IMG/VR virus record: IMGVR_UViG_3300047554_000629
Coordinates: 1-64,000 of that record
Strand: one strand, 5' to 3'
Source of the DNA: a virus
Length of the DNA: 64,000 bases
The notes beneath the pieces are model-generated. The model had not been told where the DNA came from. It worked only from the letters and a program-made list of their open reading frames with translations, and ran no database searches. Of this stretch, positions 31,961-41,300 are shown one piece after another. The position numbers and the translations under genes are program-made. Each line of letters starts with the position of its first letter. Positions within the stretch are counted from its first letter, which is position 1.

Positions 31961-32013
31961 TTCTCCTTAGCTGCGTCTGGTGTCGGACAAGCCGATCATG
32001 CCGAGCGCACGGG

Positions 32014-32919
32014 CTAATTGTTGACGACCACTTCGCCTGTCATCGCGTATTGCTTGCACTGTTCCCAAGTCGCCTTGGGGTTTTTCTTCATGTAATCGCG
32101 GGCTTTGTCCAAAGAGTCCTTGCCGAATGCTTCGCCCTTGCCGCTGTTGACCTTCTGGTCAGTGATCTGGAGGAAGTCGCCAATCGGCGCGCCCTTGGCC
32201 GCGTACTGGACTGCTTCGTCTTTTTCCCAGTAGGCAAGAATCTGAGCTGCTTCTGCTTTGCGAGAGACCTCGTTCATGCCAAGCAACTTCTTCTTGATTT
32301 CGGCTTTCTTCTTTGGATCGCCGAGTGCTTTGACACCAGCATATTCAAGCTGGTAGATGAGGTTGTCCGTGTCTTTTTCAGCGGCCTTGAGAGTCAGCTT
32401 GGCCAACTCCGCGTCTTTCTTCGTGCGGTCGCTCTTGAGGCTGGCAATCTCTTGCCGAAGCCCACCAATCGCGTTGGCAACCTGCTCAAAGGCCTCAGCA
32501 TAAGTGATGACCTGATCGCTGTTTTGCATCGCAAGAGCCTCTTCGGGTTTCTGTTCACCTTCCGGCAGCGGGACTTCTTCAGCACCGCCGCTCATTGCTT
32601 CCTGAGTGGCCGCTTCTTCAGCCGCCTGTGGATCAACAGGCTGCTCTTCTTGACCGCCTTGGTCAGCCATCATGTGTTCGTAGAGTTGTGCCAGACCGTA
32701 CAGAGTCGGATTGGTCTGGAGTGCGTATTCAAAGTTGGCCAGCCATTCCGCATGACCAGGAGGTTCTTGCGGACCTTGCTCAGCACCCATGTCCATCTCG
32801 GCATCGGGAGTAGCAGCCTCGCCGCCGCTCTCTTCCTCGCCTTCGTAGGATTCGGATTCGTGGCCTTCACGCTCTTCGCGGTCTTTTTTCTCTTGCTCTT
32901 CGTCTCTCTCGTCAGCCAT
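32014..32919 (-). CDS. capsid scaffold protein
   Basis: 301 residues, extremely acidic and charged (first 150 residues contain runs of E/D/Q), with a central coiled coil (EQVANAIGGLRQEIASLKSDRTKKDAELAKLTLKAAEKDTDNLIYQLEYAG) and a basic, helical C-terminus ending TWEQCKQYAMTGEVVVNN, the usual capsid-binding end of scaffolds. AAAGGGG precedes the ATG. Located between the protease-type protein and the capsid genes. Confidence 0.75.
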   Translation of the reverse strand: MADERDEEQEKKDREEREGHESESYEGEEESGGEAATPDAEMDMGAEQGPQEPPGHAEWLANFEYALQTNPTLYGLAQLYEHMMADQGGQEEQPVDPQAAEEAATQEAMSGGAEEVPLPEGEQKPEEALAMQNSDQVITYAEAFEQVANAIGGLRQEIASLKSDRTKKDAELAKLTLKAAEKDTDNLIYQLEYAGVKALGDPKKKAEIKKKLLGMNEVSRKAEAAQILAYWEKDEAVQYAAKGAPIGDFLQITDQKVNSGKGEAFGKDSLDKARDYMKKNPKATWEQCKQYAMTGEVVVNN

Positions 32920-32941
32920 GATGGCCCCTTTGGAGACCTTG

Positions 32942-33115
32942 TTATCGGCCAAACTTCTTTGCGAATGATTTCGCTTTGGCAGCGATTCGCGCCGTCTGAT
33001 AACTGATAGGCGCAGACTGGCTCATGCCATCAAGACAGGTAGATGGGATCGAGTCAGATTGAAACGCTTGATAATCAGGCGGAACCATCTTTGCCACAGG
33101 AAGAGGAGGAGCCAT
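32942..33115 (-). CDS. 57-residue protein, or amber-readthrough tail of the giant protease protein
   Basis: From ATG 33115: MAPPLPVAKMVPPDYQAF...SQSAPISYQTARIAAKAKSFAKKFGR. The same frame is open back to the TAG that ends the giant protein (33161-33163), so a readthrough product would add 73 residues. The Pro-rich start and the PVAKM repeat resemble the linkers of the giant protein. No convincing ribosome site precedes ATG 33115. Confidence 0.5.
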   Translation of the reverse strand: MAPPLPVAKMVPPDYQAFQSDSIPSTCLDGMSQSAPISYQTARIAAKAKSFAKKFGR

Positions 33116-33160
33116 CTTGGCAACAGGCGGCTTTTCAGCCGGAAGAACATCAAGAACTCG

Positions 33161-36100
33161 CTATTGCCGTTGCGGCTTGAATCCATTAGCCGGACTTGAC
33201 TGCTTCCCTGATTGAGCAGCAACATTCGGCTTATCGCCAAGAGAATTCCGAATCGCCTTCCTTGCGCCAGCAGCAACAAGAGCGACCAAAATTGACTTTG
33301 TTAGAGCCCTTCTCTGTGTTCCAGGATCGCCAAGCAACAAGTTTCCGAACTTCTTCAACGGCGAGTCTTTGCCAAAGTTGATTAACTTCTTTTGGTCTGG
33401 ATGAGCCCGCTGAATAAACGAAGGCGGGATGTAATCCCCTTCGCCAAACTTCTGCCCCTCAAGCGTGATGCCGCCCTTCGGAGCACGCGGCCCCTTGGCC
33501 ATGCTCTTCGGCATGTCCTGCGGAATCCGCATCAGCAACTTCCGGTTCAACTCGTGCAATTCTTCAGGCGTTGCATTCGAGATGAAGTCGCCGACATGGC
33601 CAGAGAGAGTCTCATGCAAGTGCTGCTGCAACTCTTTCTGAACTTCAGGAGGAGCATCGGCAATGAAGTCACTCACAGTTTGCTTGAGTTCAGGATCGAG
33701 TCGCTTTGGGACCGATGGCGATACTCCAAAAGCCTTACCAAGTCGCTTTTTGACACTCTCAGACATCTTCTGCCTAATTGCGCCGCCCATCGTCTTTGGC
33801 TGAGTTGGGATCGGCTTGCGACCGTCGCCCTCTTGGGCCTTCTTGAGTTTGGCCTTCTCTTCAGGAGTCGCCGACTCCAGAACTTCGGACGGAATGAATT
33901 GACCGCCGATGTACTTCTTGCCTTGAAGAGTCACACCACCAACCGGAGCGCGTTCGGCTGCGTAGGGAACCGGCCGTTTCTTTGATTGATCGGTAACTGC
34001 ACCAAGTCCTGCACCGCCAGCAGCACCCATCGTCCCGCCAATGGTAGCACCAGCAAGTGAGCCAACTGGACCAAGGATGCTCCCACCCACAGCGCCAGCA
34101 GCAGCACCGCCAGCACCTCCCATTAACCCACCTTTGGCAAGTCCTTTGAAGAAGTAAGGGACTGGAGACTTCTTCCCCTTGTTCTCAACCGGCGTGTCCT
34201 TCACACCAGCCGCCTTCAGTCCCTTCTCTGCGACCCAACCGACTGGGCCAGCCACTTTGCCGCCCATCTTTGAGCCGAGTTTCTCACCGAGGAATCCGCC
34301 TGCAATTCCGCCGACTGTAGAAGTGATCGGGGCCGCTGGTCCTCCGAGCATACCCAAGGTAGCACCAGCTGCGCCACCGCCGATTGCGCCAACAACTCCG
34401 CCAGCGTTGTTGTTCATCTTGGGCTTCGGGACTTCGTACCGGACTGGATTCTTCTTCCCGGCAGATACAACCGCGCCTTTCATCTTTGGCATGGATTTCA
34501 CGTTCCTTAGCCACGGAGGATCAGCGTTCCCTGAATCACCTTGGGCAACAGCTGCAGCAGCCGGAGTCGCAGCCGGTGCAACATCCTTCGGCTTCCTCAC
34601 ATACTTCCTCTTCGGTTTCGGACTGTCCTGAACAGCAGTTGCAGCCGGAGCCTGTGCCGGATCGGCAACAACCGCTTTCCCAGGTGTTGCATTGGCGTTG
34701 ATTGAACCAAGCAAATCGTCTCCGTCCGTGCCAGCTGCTTTCGGAGGAGGAGCACTTCTTCGTCCAGCGCCTGGGGGCGTTGTCTTTGGAGTCGGCTTAT
34801 TTGCCGTAGGCGGATTGCCTTTGCCAGCAACTGGAACATCGCCGTAAAGGCCAGCCAAAATGTCTTTGCCAAGCATCTCTGTCGCAGGTTGTCCAGTATT
34901 CCCGCCGTTCATCGGACCAGGGAAACCTCCCTGTGTTCCTGTCGGCGGAGTAGAAGGCTGACCGGCCAATCGCGCTGGGAATCCAGGCTGAACTCCTCCA
35001 GTGTCAGCTGGCAATGCTTCCATTCCAAGCCTTGACGGGAACCCTGGCTGTGCGCCATTGCTCGCTGCTGGAGTCGGCTTAACTGCCCCAGGAATTACCT
35101 TGTTCCTTTCAATCCTCTTTGCCCTATCTTGTGCCCGCTGAGCCACAGATTGCCTTGCTTGAGAACCCATACCCAACATTGCGCCGCCGCCAATTCCGGT
35201 TACACTACCGGCAATAGCGCCTTGTTTGATTGCCGTTCCAAGCCTTGATCGATACTCTTCGTCGGTCTCTCCAGGCTGTTGCCCATCAGCCATAATTCCG
35301 CTGCTGATACCAGTCAGCGCAGCACCGCTCAGTCCGCCAAGTGCCGATTGCTTCAGCACTTCGCTGGTTCGTGGGCTTTCACGCCGGAATTTCTGAACTG
35401 CACGAGACATCCTCTGGCCAAGTGATCTGTTGACCGGCGCATACTCTGTCGCCTGATTCTGAGTCGGTCCCATAGCTTTCCCGATCTGGTCTGCGGCCAC
35501 CATAGAGCCGACTTGAGCGGCCCCTTGTTGGACAGCCGGATTACGAACTGCCTTGCCAGCACCTTTCGCAATCGCACCGCCTGCCTTGGCCAACGCTGCG
35601 CCGAAGCTGTACTGCTCGGCATCTTTGGTTTTCCCAAGTGCAACGTCGAACTTGCCATACTGCACCGGCTTCGCTTGCCCCATGCACATCGACTTCTGAT
35701 CCGGCGTCATGGACCGAGCAAACGACGGCGGGATATGATGGCCAGCCTTAAAGTGATGGCCACCAATCTCGATGCCGCCTTTCGGGGCACGAAGAGAAGA
35801 GGCGTCGTATTTACCAACGGTCTTTCCTGCACCTGGGAAGAGTTCAGCGTTGACTTTTTTCATAAACTCGGCCCCCTCTTTCCCTGTGACAATTCTCGTT
35901 CCAACAGGCTTCGAAGGGCGAATCATAAACCGTTCTCTTGGGGTCAGACCAGCAGTAGTGCCAATTGCCATCCCCCTACTAATCAAGGCAGGCACTTGCT
36001 CTTTGCTGAAATTGAGTTTCTTGGTCAGACTCTTGATGAGTTCTTGATCGCCCTTCTCTGGGTCGATTTTCGTCAATTGATGCGTGATTCTGTCGGCCCG

Positions 36101-37582
36101 TTCCTTGTTTTTCGACGCCCTATCAAACGCAATCTTGGCCAATGTGATCCTTCGGTCTGCCGCCATCCCCTTCATCACGCCAGCGTATTCCTTCGGCCCT
36201 GCCGGACTCACTGGCGCACCGAAAGACATGCCAGCGTAATTCGCCGGTTGGCCAGATACTATCGAGTCTGCAATCGCGTCGATGTTATTGCCGCCTGTAT
36301 ACTTCGCTGGCTTGCCTTTGCACGAACTCGTCAATGGCCGATTCTTGGCCGGATCAAATCCAGACACCTCCTTGGTCATTCGGTCAATCTCTGCCTGACG
36401 AGCAGCGTTCTTCTGCTTTTGCATCGCTGCCGGATCAGCAGTTGGCTTGGCCGCAACAGACGTGCCCTTGGATGATTGCAAATCACGCGGCAACGGCTCT
36501 TTGAAACTCAAGAAGCCGCGCTGCGGAACGCCAACAGTCGCACCGGCGTACTTCGTCGGCTTCGTCTTGCCTGCAAACTGCCTTACTTTGGTTTCTTGGT
36601 TGTTCGGCAACATCGCCCGACGCGCCATGATGGCGTCGTTCTTCTGCTGCTTCATCGCCCCACGAACCGCCGCTGCCGGAACTCCTGCTGCCTGAGCAAG
36701 AGTCGTCTTCCCAGCCGCTTGTGCAACCGCATCTGCCTTGGACGGAATCGCCGAGGCTCTTGTATTGGCCAACTTCTGTGCCGCTTCACCAACCGGAGTC
36801 TGCCTGAACTGACCTGCGGCCTCGTGCGCTGCACCGGCCAAGATGCGAACCGGGTTCTGTTTCAACGCTTGCCCGGTTCGCTTCAGCCGCTCCAGTTTGG
36901 CTTGTGCTTTTAGGCCAGGGGATACGTATTGTTGCGCCTCGTACATCGCCACATAGTTCGGCGGGATCGGCTGGCCGGATTTGAACCTGTATCCGCCGAT
37001 TTGGATGCCGCCTTGGGGGGCAACGCATCGTTTGCCGACAGTTTTCTTCTCCATGGCGCGAACGATGCTCGAATACGGCATCGAATTGGCCTGATACGAC
37101 ACGATGCCCATCGGCAGGAACGGGTCGCGCTTCAAAAGCGCAACGCCAGTGACCTTGTTCGAGTTCGGATAGAAGTCAACACTGCGGAACGGGTATTTTT
37201 TCGTGTCTTCCCAGTGTTCTTTGTCGTAGTACAACGTGGCCAAGACTGCCGGAGTACCCTTTGGCCCGAATGTGCCAACTTTCGCATTGCGAGCAACGCC
37301 AACAATGTCAGGCTGGAGCTTTTCAGGGTACGAAGGGTCGCTTTGTTGCCGATGGCCGATGGTCATGATCGGCGGAACGCCGTATTCGGCCTCTCGCACA
37401 TTGATCTGGTCCGCAATGAGCGGCAAATCCTGCGCAGTGACCACTATGTCAACTTCTTCCCCGTTTGGCCCTCGCGTTTTCCGCGTGTGCGGCACGAAGA
37501 TCGGCACATTCTCCACTCGAATGTACCGATTCGGGTCATTGATCTTGGCCAGGAAGTCGAGAGTTGGGTCGTTGGTTGCCAT
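33161..37582 (-). CDS. giant virion protein: Mu I-like protease plus glycine-zipper repeats
   Basis: 1473 residues from ATG 37582. Residues about 25-185 resemble the Mu I protease/scaffold: IADQINVREAEYGVPPIMTIGHRQQ gives the His, and KKYPFRSVDFYPNSNKVTGVALLKRDPFLPMG gives the Ser strand and the final loop. Behind it the chain carries four AP(K/V/Q)GG modules (near 36990, 35780, 33930 and 33460), many (K/Q)PxxYA(G) tags, Pro-rich linkers and two long glycine-zipper blocks (GGVVGAIGGGAAGATLGMLGG, AAAGAVGGSILGPVGSLAGATIGG) fit to enter membranes. Capsid maturation plus ejected internal protein is the likely combination. Confidence 0.65.
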   Translation of the reverse strand: MATNDPTLDFLAKINDPNRYIRVENVPIFVPHTRKTRGPNGEEVDIVVTAQDLPLIADQINVREAEYGVPPIMTIGHRQQSDPSYPEKLQPDIVGVARNAKVGTFGPKGTPAVLATLYYDKEHWEDTKKYPFRSVDFYPNSNKVTGVALLKRDPFLPMGIVSYQANSMPYSSIVRAMEKKTVGKRCVAPQGGIQIGGYRFKSGQPIPPNYVAMYEAQQYVSPGLKAQAKLERLKRTGQALKQNPVRILAGAAHEAAGQFRQTPVGEAAQKLANTRASAIPSKADAVAQAAGKTTLAQAAGVPAAAVRGAMKQQKNDAIMARRAMLPNNQETKVRQFAGKTKPTKYAGATVGVPQRGFLSFKEPLPRDLQSSKGTSVAAKPTADPAAMQKQKNAARQAEIDRMTKEVSGFDPAKNRPLTSSCKGKPAKYTGGNNIDAIADSIVSGQPANYAGMSFGAPVSPAGPKEYAGVMKGMAADRRITLAKIAFDRASKNKERADRITHQLTKIDPEKGDQELIKSLTKKLNFSKEQVPALISRGMAIGTTAGLTPRERFMIRPSKPVGTRIVTGKEGAEFMKKVNAELFPGAGKTVGKYDASSLRAPKGGIEIGGHHFKAGHHIPPSFARSMTPDQKSMCMGQAKPVQYGKFDVALGKTKDAEQYSFGAALAKAGGAIAKGAGKAVRNPAVQQGAAQVGSMVAADQIGKAMGPTQNQATEYAPVNRSLGQRMSRAVQKFRRESPRTSEVLKQSALGGLSGAALTGISSGIMADGQQPGETDEEYRSRLGTAIKQGAIAGSVTGIGGGAMLGMGSQARQSVAQRAQDRAKRIERNKVIPGAVKPTPAASNGAQPGFPSRLGMEALPADTGGVQPGFPARLAGQPSTPPTGTQGGFPGPMNGGNTGQPATEMLGKDILAGLYGDVPVAGKGNPPTANKPTPKTTPPGAGRRSAPPPKAAGTDGDDLLGSINANATPGKAVVADPAQAPAATAVQDSPKPKRKYVRKPKDVAPAATPAAAAVAQGDSGNADPPWLRNVKSMPKMKGAVVSAGKKNPVRYEVPKPKMNNNAGGVVGAIGGGAAGATLGMLGGPAAPITSTVGGIAGGFLGEKLGSKMGGKVAGPVGWVAEKGLKAAGVKDTPVENKGKKSPVPYFFKGLAKGGLMGGAGGAAAGAVGGSILGPVGSLAGATIGGTMGAAGGAGLGAVTDQSKKRPVPYAAERAPVGGVTLQGKKYIGGQFIPSEVLESATPEEKAKLKKAQEGDGRKPIPTQPKTMGGAIRQKMSESVKKRLGKAFGVSPSVPKRLDPELKQTVSDFIADAPPEVQKELQQHLHETLSGHVGDFISNATPEELHELNRKLLMRIPQDMPKSMAKGPRAPKGGITLEGQKFGEGDYIPPSFIQRAHPDQKKLINFGKDSPLKKFGNLLLGDPGTQRRALTKSILVALVAAGARKAIRNSLGDKPNVAAQSGKQSSPANGFKPQRQ

Positions 37583-37595
37583 ATCCTTTATAGGG
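37579..37595 (-). promoter_or_regulatory. CCCTATAANNGRTATGG motif at a start codon
   Basis: Minus-strand CCCTATAAAGGATATGG overlapping ATG 37582 of the giant protein. TATAAA may act as a -10 element with transcription starting at or near the ATG. Confidence 0.6.
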
Positions 37596-37630
37596 GGATG
37601 CAATATGGCAACCGAACGACGGATGATGTG

Positions 37631-38335
37631 CTATTTAAGAGGTTTGGCCCCTTCGATGTCGTCGATATGTCCGCCCGGCAGCTTTTTACCAGCGTATCCA
37701 ACTGGCTTTGTCTCTTCTTCGTCAGGCAGCGAATCCATCACATATGCCGGTAGCTCTACAATGTCGTGATTGCGAGCCTTCCTGATCCGATGCCGACCAT
37801 CAATGATCTTTGTGACGCCATCCTTGTGCCAAATGAGAAGAGGATGCGACAAATCGCATTCTTCTGCCCTCTCCACAAACGCCGGTGAACGGTCATGTTC
37901 GTCCGATTCCGAGTCCTGCATGAGTTTTGACAACTCATCGACTGGCACAAACATCAACTTGGCCGACTCTTTCGCAAATTCGGCCAATTCGGGGATTCGA
38001 TACTCCTTGCCACCCTCTTCTAACGACCACGTTTGGCCCCAGAACGGCTCTTTCTTGCCAACCACCGTGACCGCGTGCTCTTCAGAAGGATCGTCTTCAG
38101 TCGGCCTCTTGTGCTCCTCGACAATCAATGCCCCATCATCGCCGATATAAACGACCGGATTTTCGTCGTCTTGATTTTCTACAGGCGCATCTTCTTGTGT
38201 GGACTCATCTTGTGGACTAATCGGCGCAATTTGCGCCGATTCTTCTGGGTTGTATTCGTCGTCTTCGATAAGCAAATCCAATACAAATCCATTTGCATGA
38301 ATGTGCCCTGAGAAAATCTCTTCCAGTTCAGGCAT
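37631..38335 (-). CDS. ParB/sulfiredoxin-fold protein
   Basis: 234 residues. SHPLLIWHKDGVTKIIDGRHRIRKARNHDIVELPAYVM (164-200) is the ParB-like core with the DGRHR motif at 179-183. The N-terminal 90 residues are acidic and contain SAQIAPI (33-39), encoded by a palindrome copy. The C-terminus has a KPVGYAGKKLPGG tag like those in the giant protein. Placed between portal and protease genes, it may be a virion protein with nuclease or NTP-binding activity. Confidence 0.65.
   Translation of the reverse strand: MPELEEIFSGHIHANGFVLDLLIEDDEYNPEESAQIAPISPQDESTQEDAPVENQDDENPVVYIGDDGALIVEEHKRPTEDDPSEEHAVTVVGKKEPFWGQTWSLEEGGKEYRIPELAEFAKESAKLMFVPVDELSKLMQDSESDEHDRSPAFVERAEECDLSHPLLIWHKDGVTKIIDGRHRIRKARNHDIVELPAYVMDSLPDEEETKPVGYAGKKLPGGHIDDIEGAKPLK
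38219..38241 (-). repeat. 23-bp palindrome family, copy 5, inside a gene
   Basis: Perfect arms AATCGGCGCAA / TTGCGCCGATT. Translated on the minus strand as SAQIAPI within the ParB-fold protein. TCG replaces the TAG seen at gene-end copies. Confidence 0.9.
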
Positions 38336-38336
38336 G

Positions 38337-41300
38337 TTACACCAGATTGTTCTTTTTCAACACAGCCCAGCACTTCGGGAATTTTGCTTTGGCTACATTT
38401 GGCTTGGTTATGGCAAGACGAACATACTCTGCCCACCCCTCGTGAGCATTAGACATTGCATATGAACTTAGCGGAGCTTTTTTCTCGTCTTCGTGCAGGA
38501 TTTCAATAACCCATGCTTTTTTCCAATCAAAATCACTGCTGTAGGACAAATCGCCCAATTTGCCGTCAATAATATGGCCAATCTCATGGGCATAAACGCT
38601 GGACATTCTTGTGTCCGCAAGTTTCCCTTCGTGTTTTATACTCGGCGCGCCGTCAAGAAACATGCCGCCAGAACCAACCTCGACGGCTCCTCCAACTCTA
38701 CCGTCATTATCCGTCGCTGTGGATTTTGATATATCTTCAGAAAGCCTCTTTGATGTTGGATAGAACTTCACATGCCGAAGGTTCTTCAAAAGCGAGCCTT
38801 TCATCTTTGGATTCATACTGGAAATCGTCTTAACAATTCCAGACTTGAACTCGCTCTTGAGGCCATTCGGAATATCCTTGTCTTTGTCTATTGATGAATG
38901 AATCGCTGACACAAGATCATTGCTGTTCTTTGGATTGGCGGAAATGATATTCCCTTTTATCCACCTGTTTGGGTTTTCTGAAACAGGAGGGCGTGCAAAT
39001 GCCGCAATTACACCGCCTACAGCCGCTGACGCTACCGCAGACTTACCAGCAACAACCAGTGCGTGTTCTACAGAATCGCCTAATGCCATATTGCGTACAA
39101 ATACAAGAGCCCCAGCAGTAGCAGCACTTCCAAAAGCGCCTTTCAAAAAGTTCACAGCCCTTGCAGTAACAACGCTGTGCCCGTGAGTCATTCCTGGAAC
39201 TTTTTCTTTTCTAACAACAGACGATCTTTTCCCAGGCGACAATGCCGCCTTTTCGCTCGAACTTGCTCTGGCAATCGCTTCTTTGGGTATAAACTCTCCG
39301 CCCTTGAAGTGCTCTCCGCCAACTTCGATTCCGCCCTTGGGGGCATGGACAGCCTCGTATCCAATTGCCTGATTCATAATCGGTGCAATTTGCGCTGATT
39401 TCTGGGAGTACGACTCCAGCGCCCTTGCAACAGCCGGTGCTAACGCGGACGCCTCTGCATTTGCCAGTTCTTCAAGGGCCACTTCGGACACTTGAATGCC
39501 ACTACGCCGAATGCGGTTCTTGATCTTGTCCCGAATCCATAGCGATACAGCGCCTTCGCTGTGGCTGTCCGAAGACGGTTTATTGAGCAAATGAACCAAC
39601 GCATCTCCAGCCACGTTCTTGGCGACATTTTTGATGTGTGCCCTCAAGTCTTCAGTCGGCTTGGATTCCGGCATTGGCTTTTCGCCGTCGATGCCAGACA
39701 TGCTGAGCATCAGCGGCGCATACCGCTCTGCCGCTTCAGATGCCTCGCTCACCAAGTCTTCCTCAGTGGCCTCGATTCCGGCCTCTTTCATGGCCTCTTG
39801 CATCTTGCCCTTGAACAACTCGACAAGGTATTCGTGCATCACCGCCGAGGCCGGAACTTCATCCTGATAACCGACCATCCACTCGTCATCCTGGCTCGTT
39901 ACTAAGCTGCCGCCCTTCTTTTTCATGAGCACGTCGAATAGCTTCGGGATGAGCATCACGCCCTTCTTGATGCCCAACACAGCCAAGTCCATCGTGGCCT
40001 GTGTCGCTGCCCGAAGAGCGAGTCTCTTCAAAGCATCTTTCTCGTTTGGAACCCTAGAAGACTTACCTGTCACCGGGTCTATCACGAGTTTTGTTTCATT
40101 AGGATCGATGCCAAGAGAGATTGCTGTCTTATCAAACGCTCCCTGTGCCAACGGGCTCTTGGCGATGTCTCGCCTCAGTTTCTTAGGGTCTCTGATCATC
40201 CGTTCCGCGATCTTGCCAGCGTACTTGGCCGTCTCGTGAGCCGCCTTCGGCACGCCTCTGAGGCTCTGCTTCTTGTCAAACGCCTTCGACCGATTGCCGG
40301 AATACTGGTCGATGATCCGAAGCGCCATCGTGGCCACGGTGTCTTCGCCAGTGGCTGTAACTTCGCGCTCACGTTGATAAGCCCGACCACGGGCACGGGC
40401 ATACTCATGCGGCGTTAGGCTACCGAATTCCTTGATCTTGTTCATCACATATGGCCGAAGTTTGAAGTCCGTCTTCAGCCAACGCTCGGTCTCTTGGATC
40501 AAGTCATACTCGTTGCCCATCAGGATCGGCTCATCAGGCTTCGGAGCCCGAATCCCAGCCTGTTCCAGCATGTCATCGACAGTGGCCGGTTTGTCTTCTT
40601 GTTTTTCAGACCTGTCCATGCCGGTTTGCTGCGTCTCAGGCTTCTTGCCATGATCCTGCGGCCTGGAAGCAGGCATCTCCGGCACTTTCTCGCCTGAAAT
40701 CGCCTTCTGGCCAGCCAATGCCGCCTTCTCCTCCGGCGATGCGCGGGCAATCACAGAGCCAGGAATAAACTGGCCACCTTCGTAGTGCTTACCGGAAATG
40801 TCAATACCACCCACCGGCGCACGAGTCGCCTTGTACTCAATCGTGAACTCATCATCAGACACCGCCAAATACTCGATCACAAGGCCATCGTTGGCCATCG
40901 ACACCTGCCCACCCTCTTCAGGCGGGGCCGGATCAAGAGGAACACTCGTCCCGTCAGCCAAACGAATGTAATTCCCGTCTTCCGTCTCGTCTGTGTTCTC
41001 TTCGCCCATGATTTCTTCAAGTATCTGATCAACCGTCATATCGCTGGCCTCTTCGGCCACTTGCTCGTCCCGCTGGACCTGTTGCTCTTGCTGCTCTTGG
41101 GCCGCTTGCTCCTGGGCTTGCTGTTCCTGTTGTTCCGCTTGCTGCTGCTCTGCGGCTTGTTCTTGGCCCTGTTGCTGCACTTGGGCCTCTTGATCTTGCG
41201 GCATCTCTTGAGGCTGGCCCTCTGCTGGAACTTGCATCTGTTGTTGCGCAGCTGCTTGCTGTTGCTGGGCCTGCATTTGCTGCTGCATCTGGGCTTGTTG

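Noticed and set aside
38641-38655. GGCGCGCC-containing site as a palindrome copy
   Set aside because: It lacks the AAT...ATT ends and the central spacing; it is ordinary coding sequence of the portal gene.
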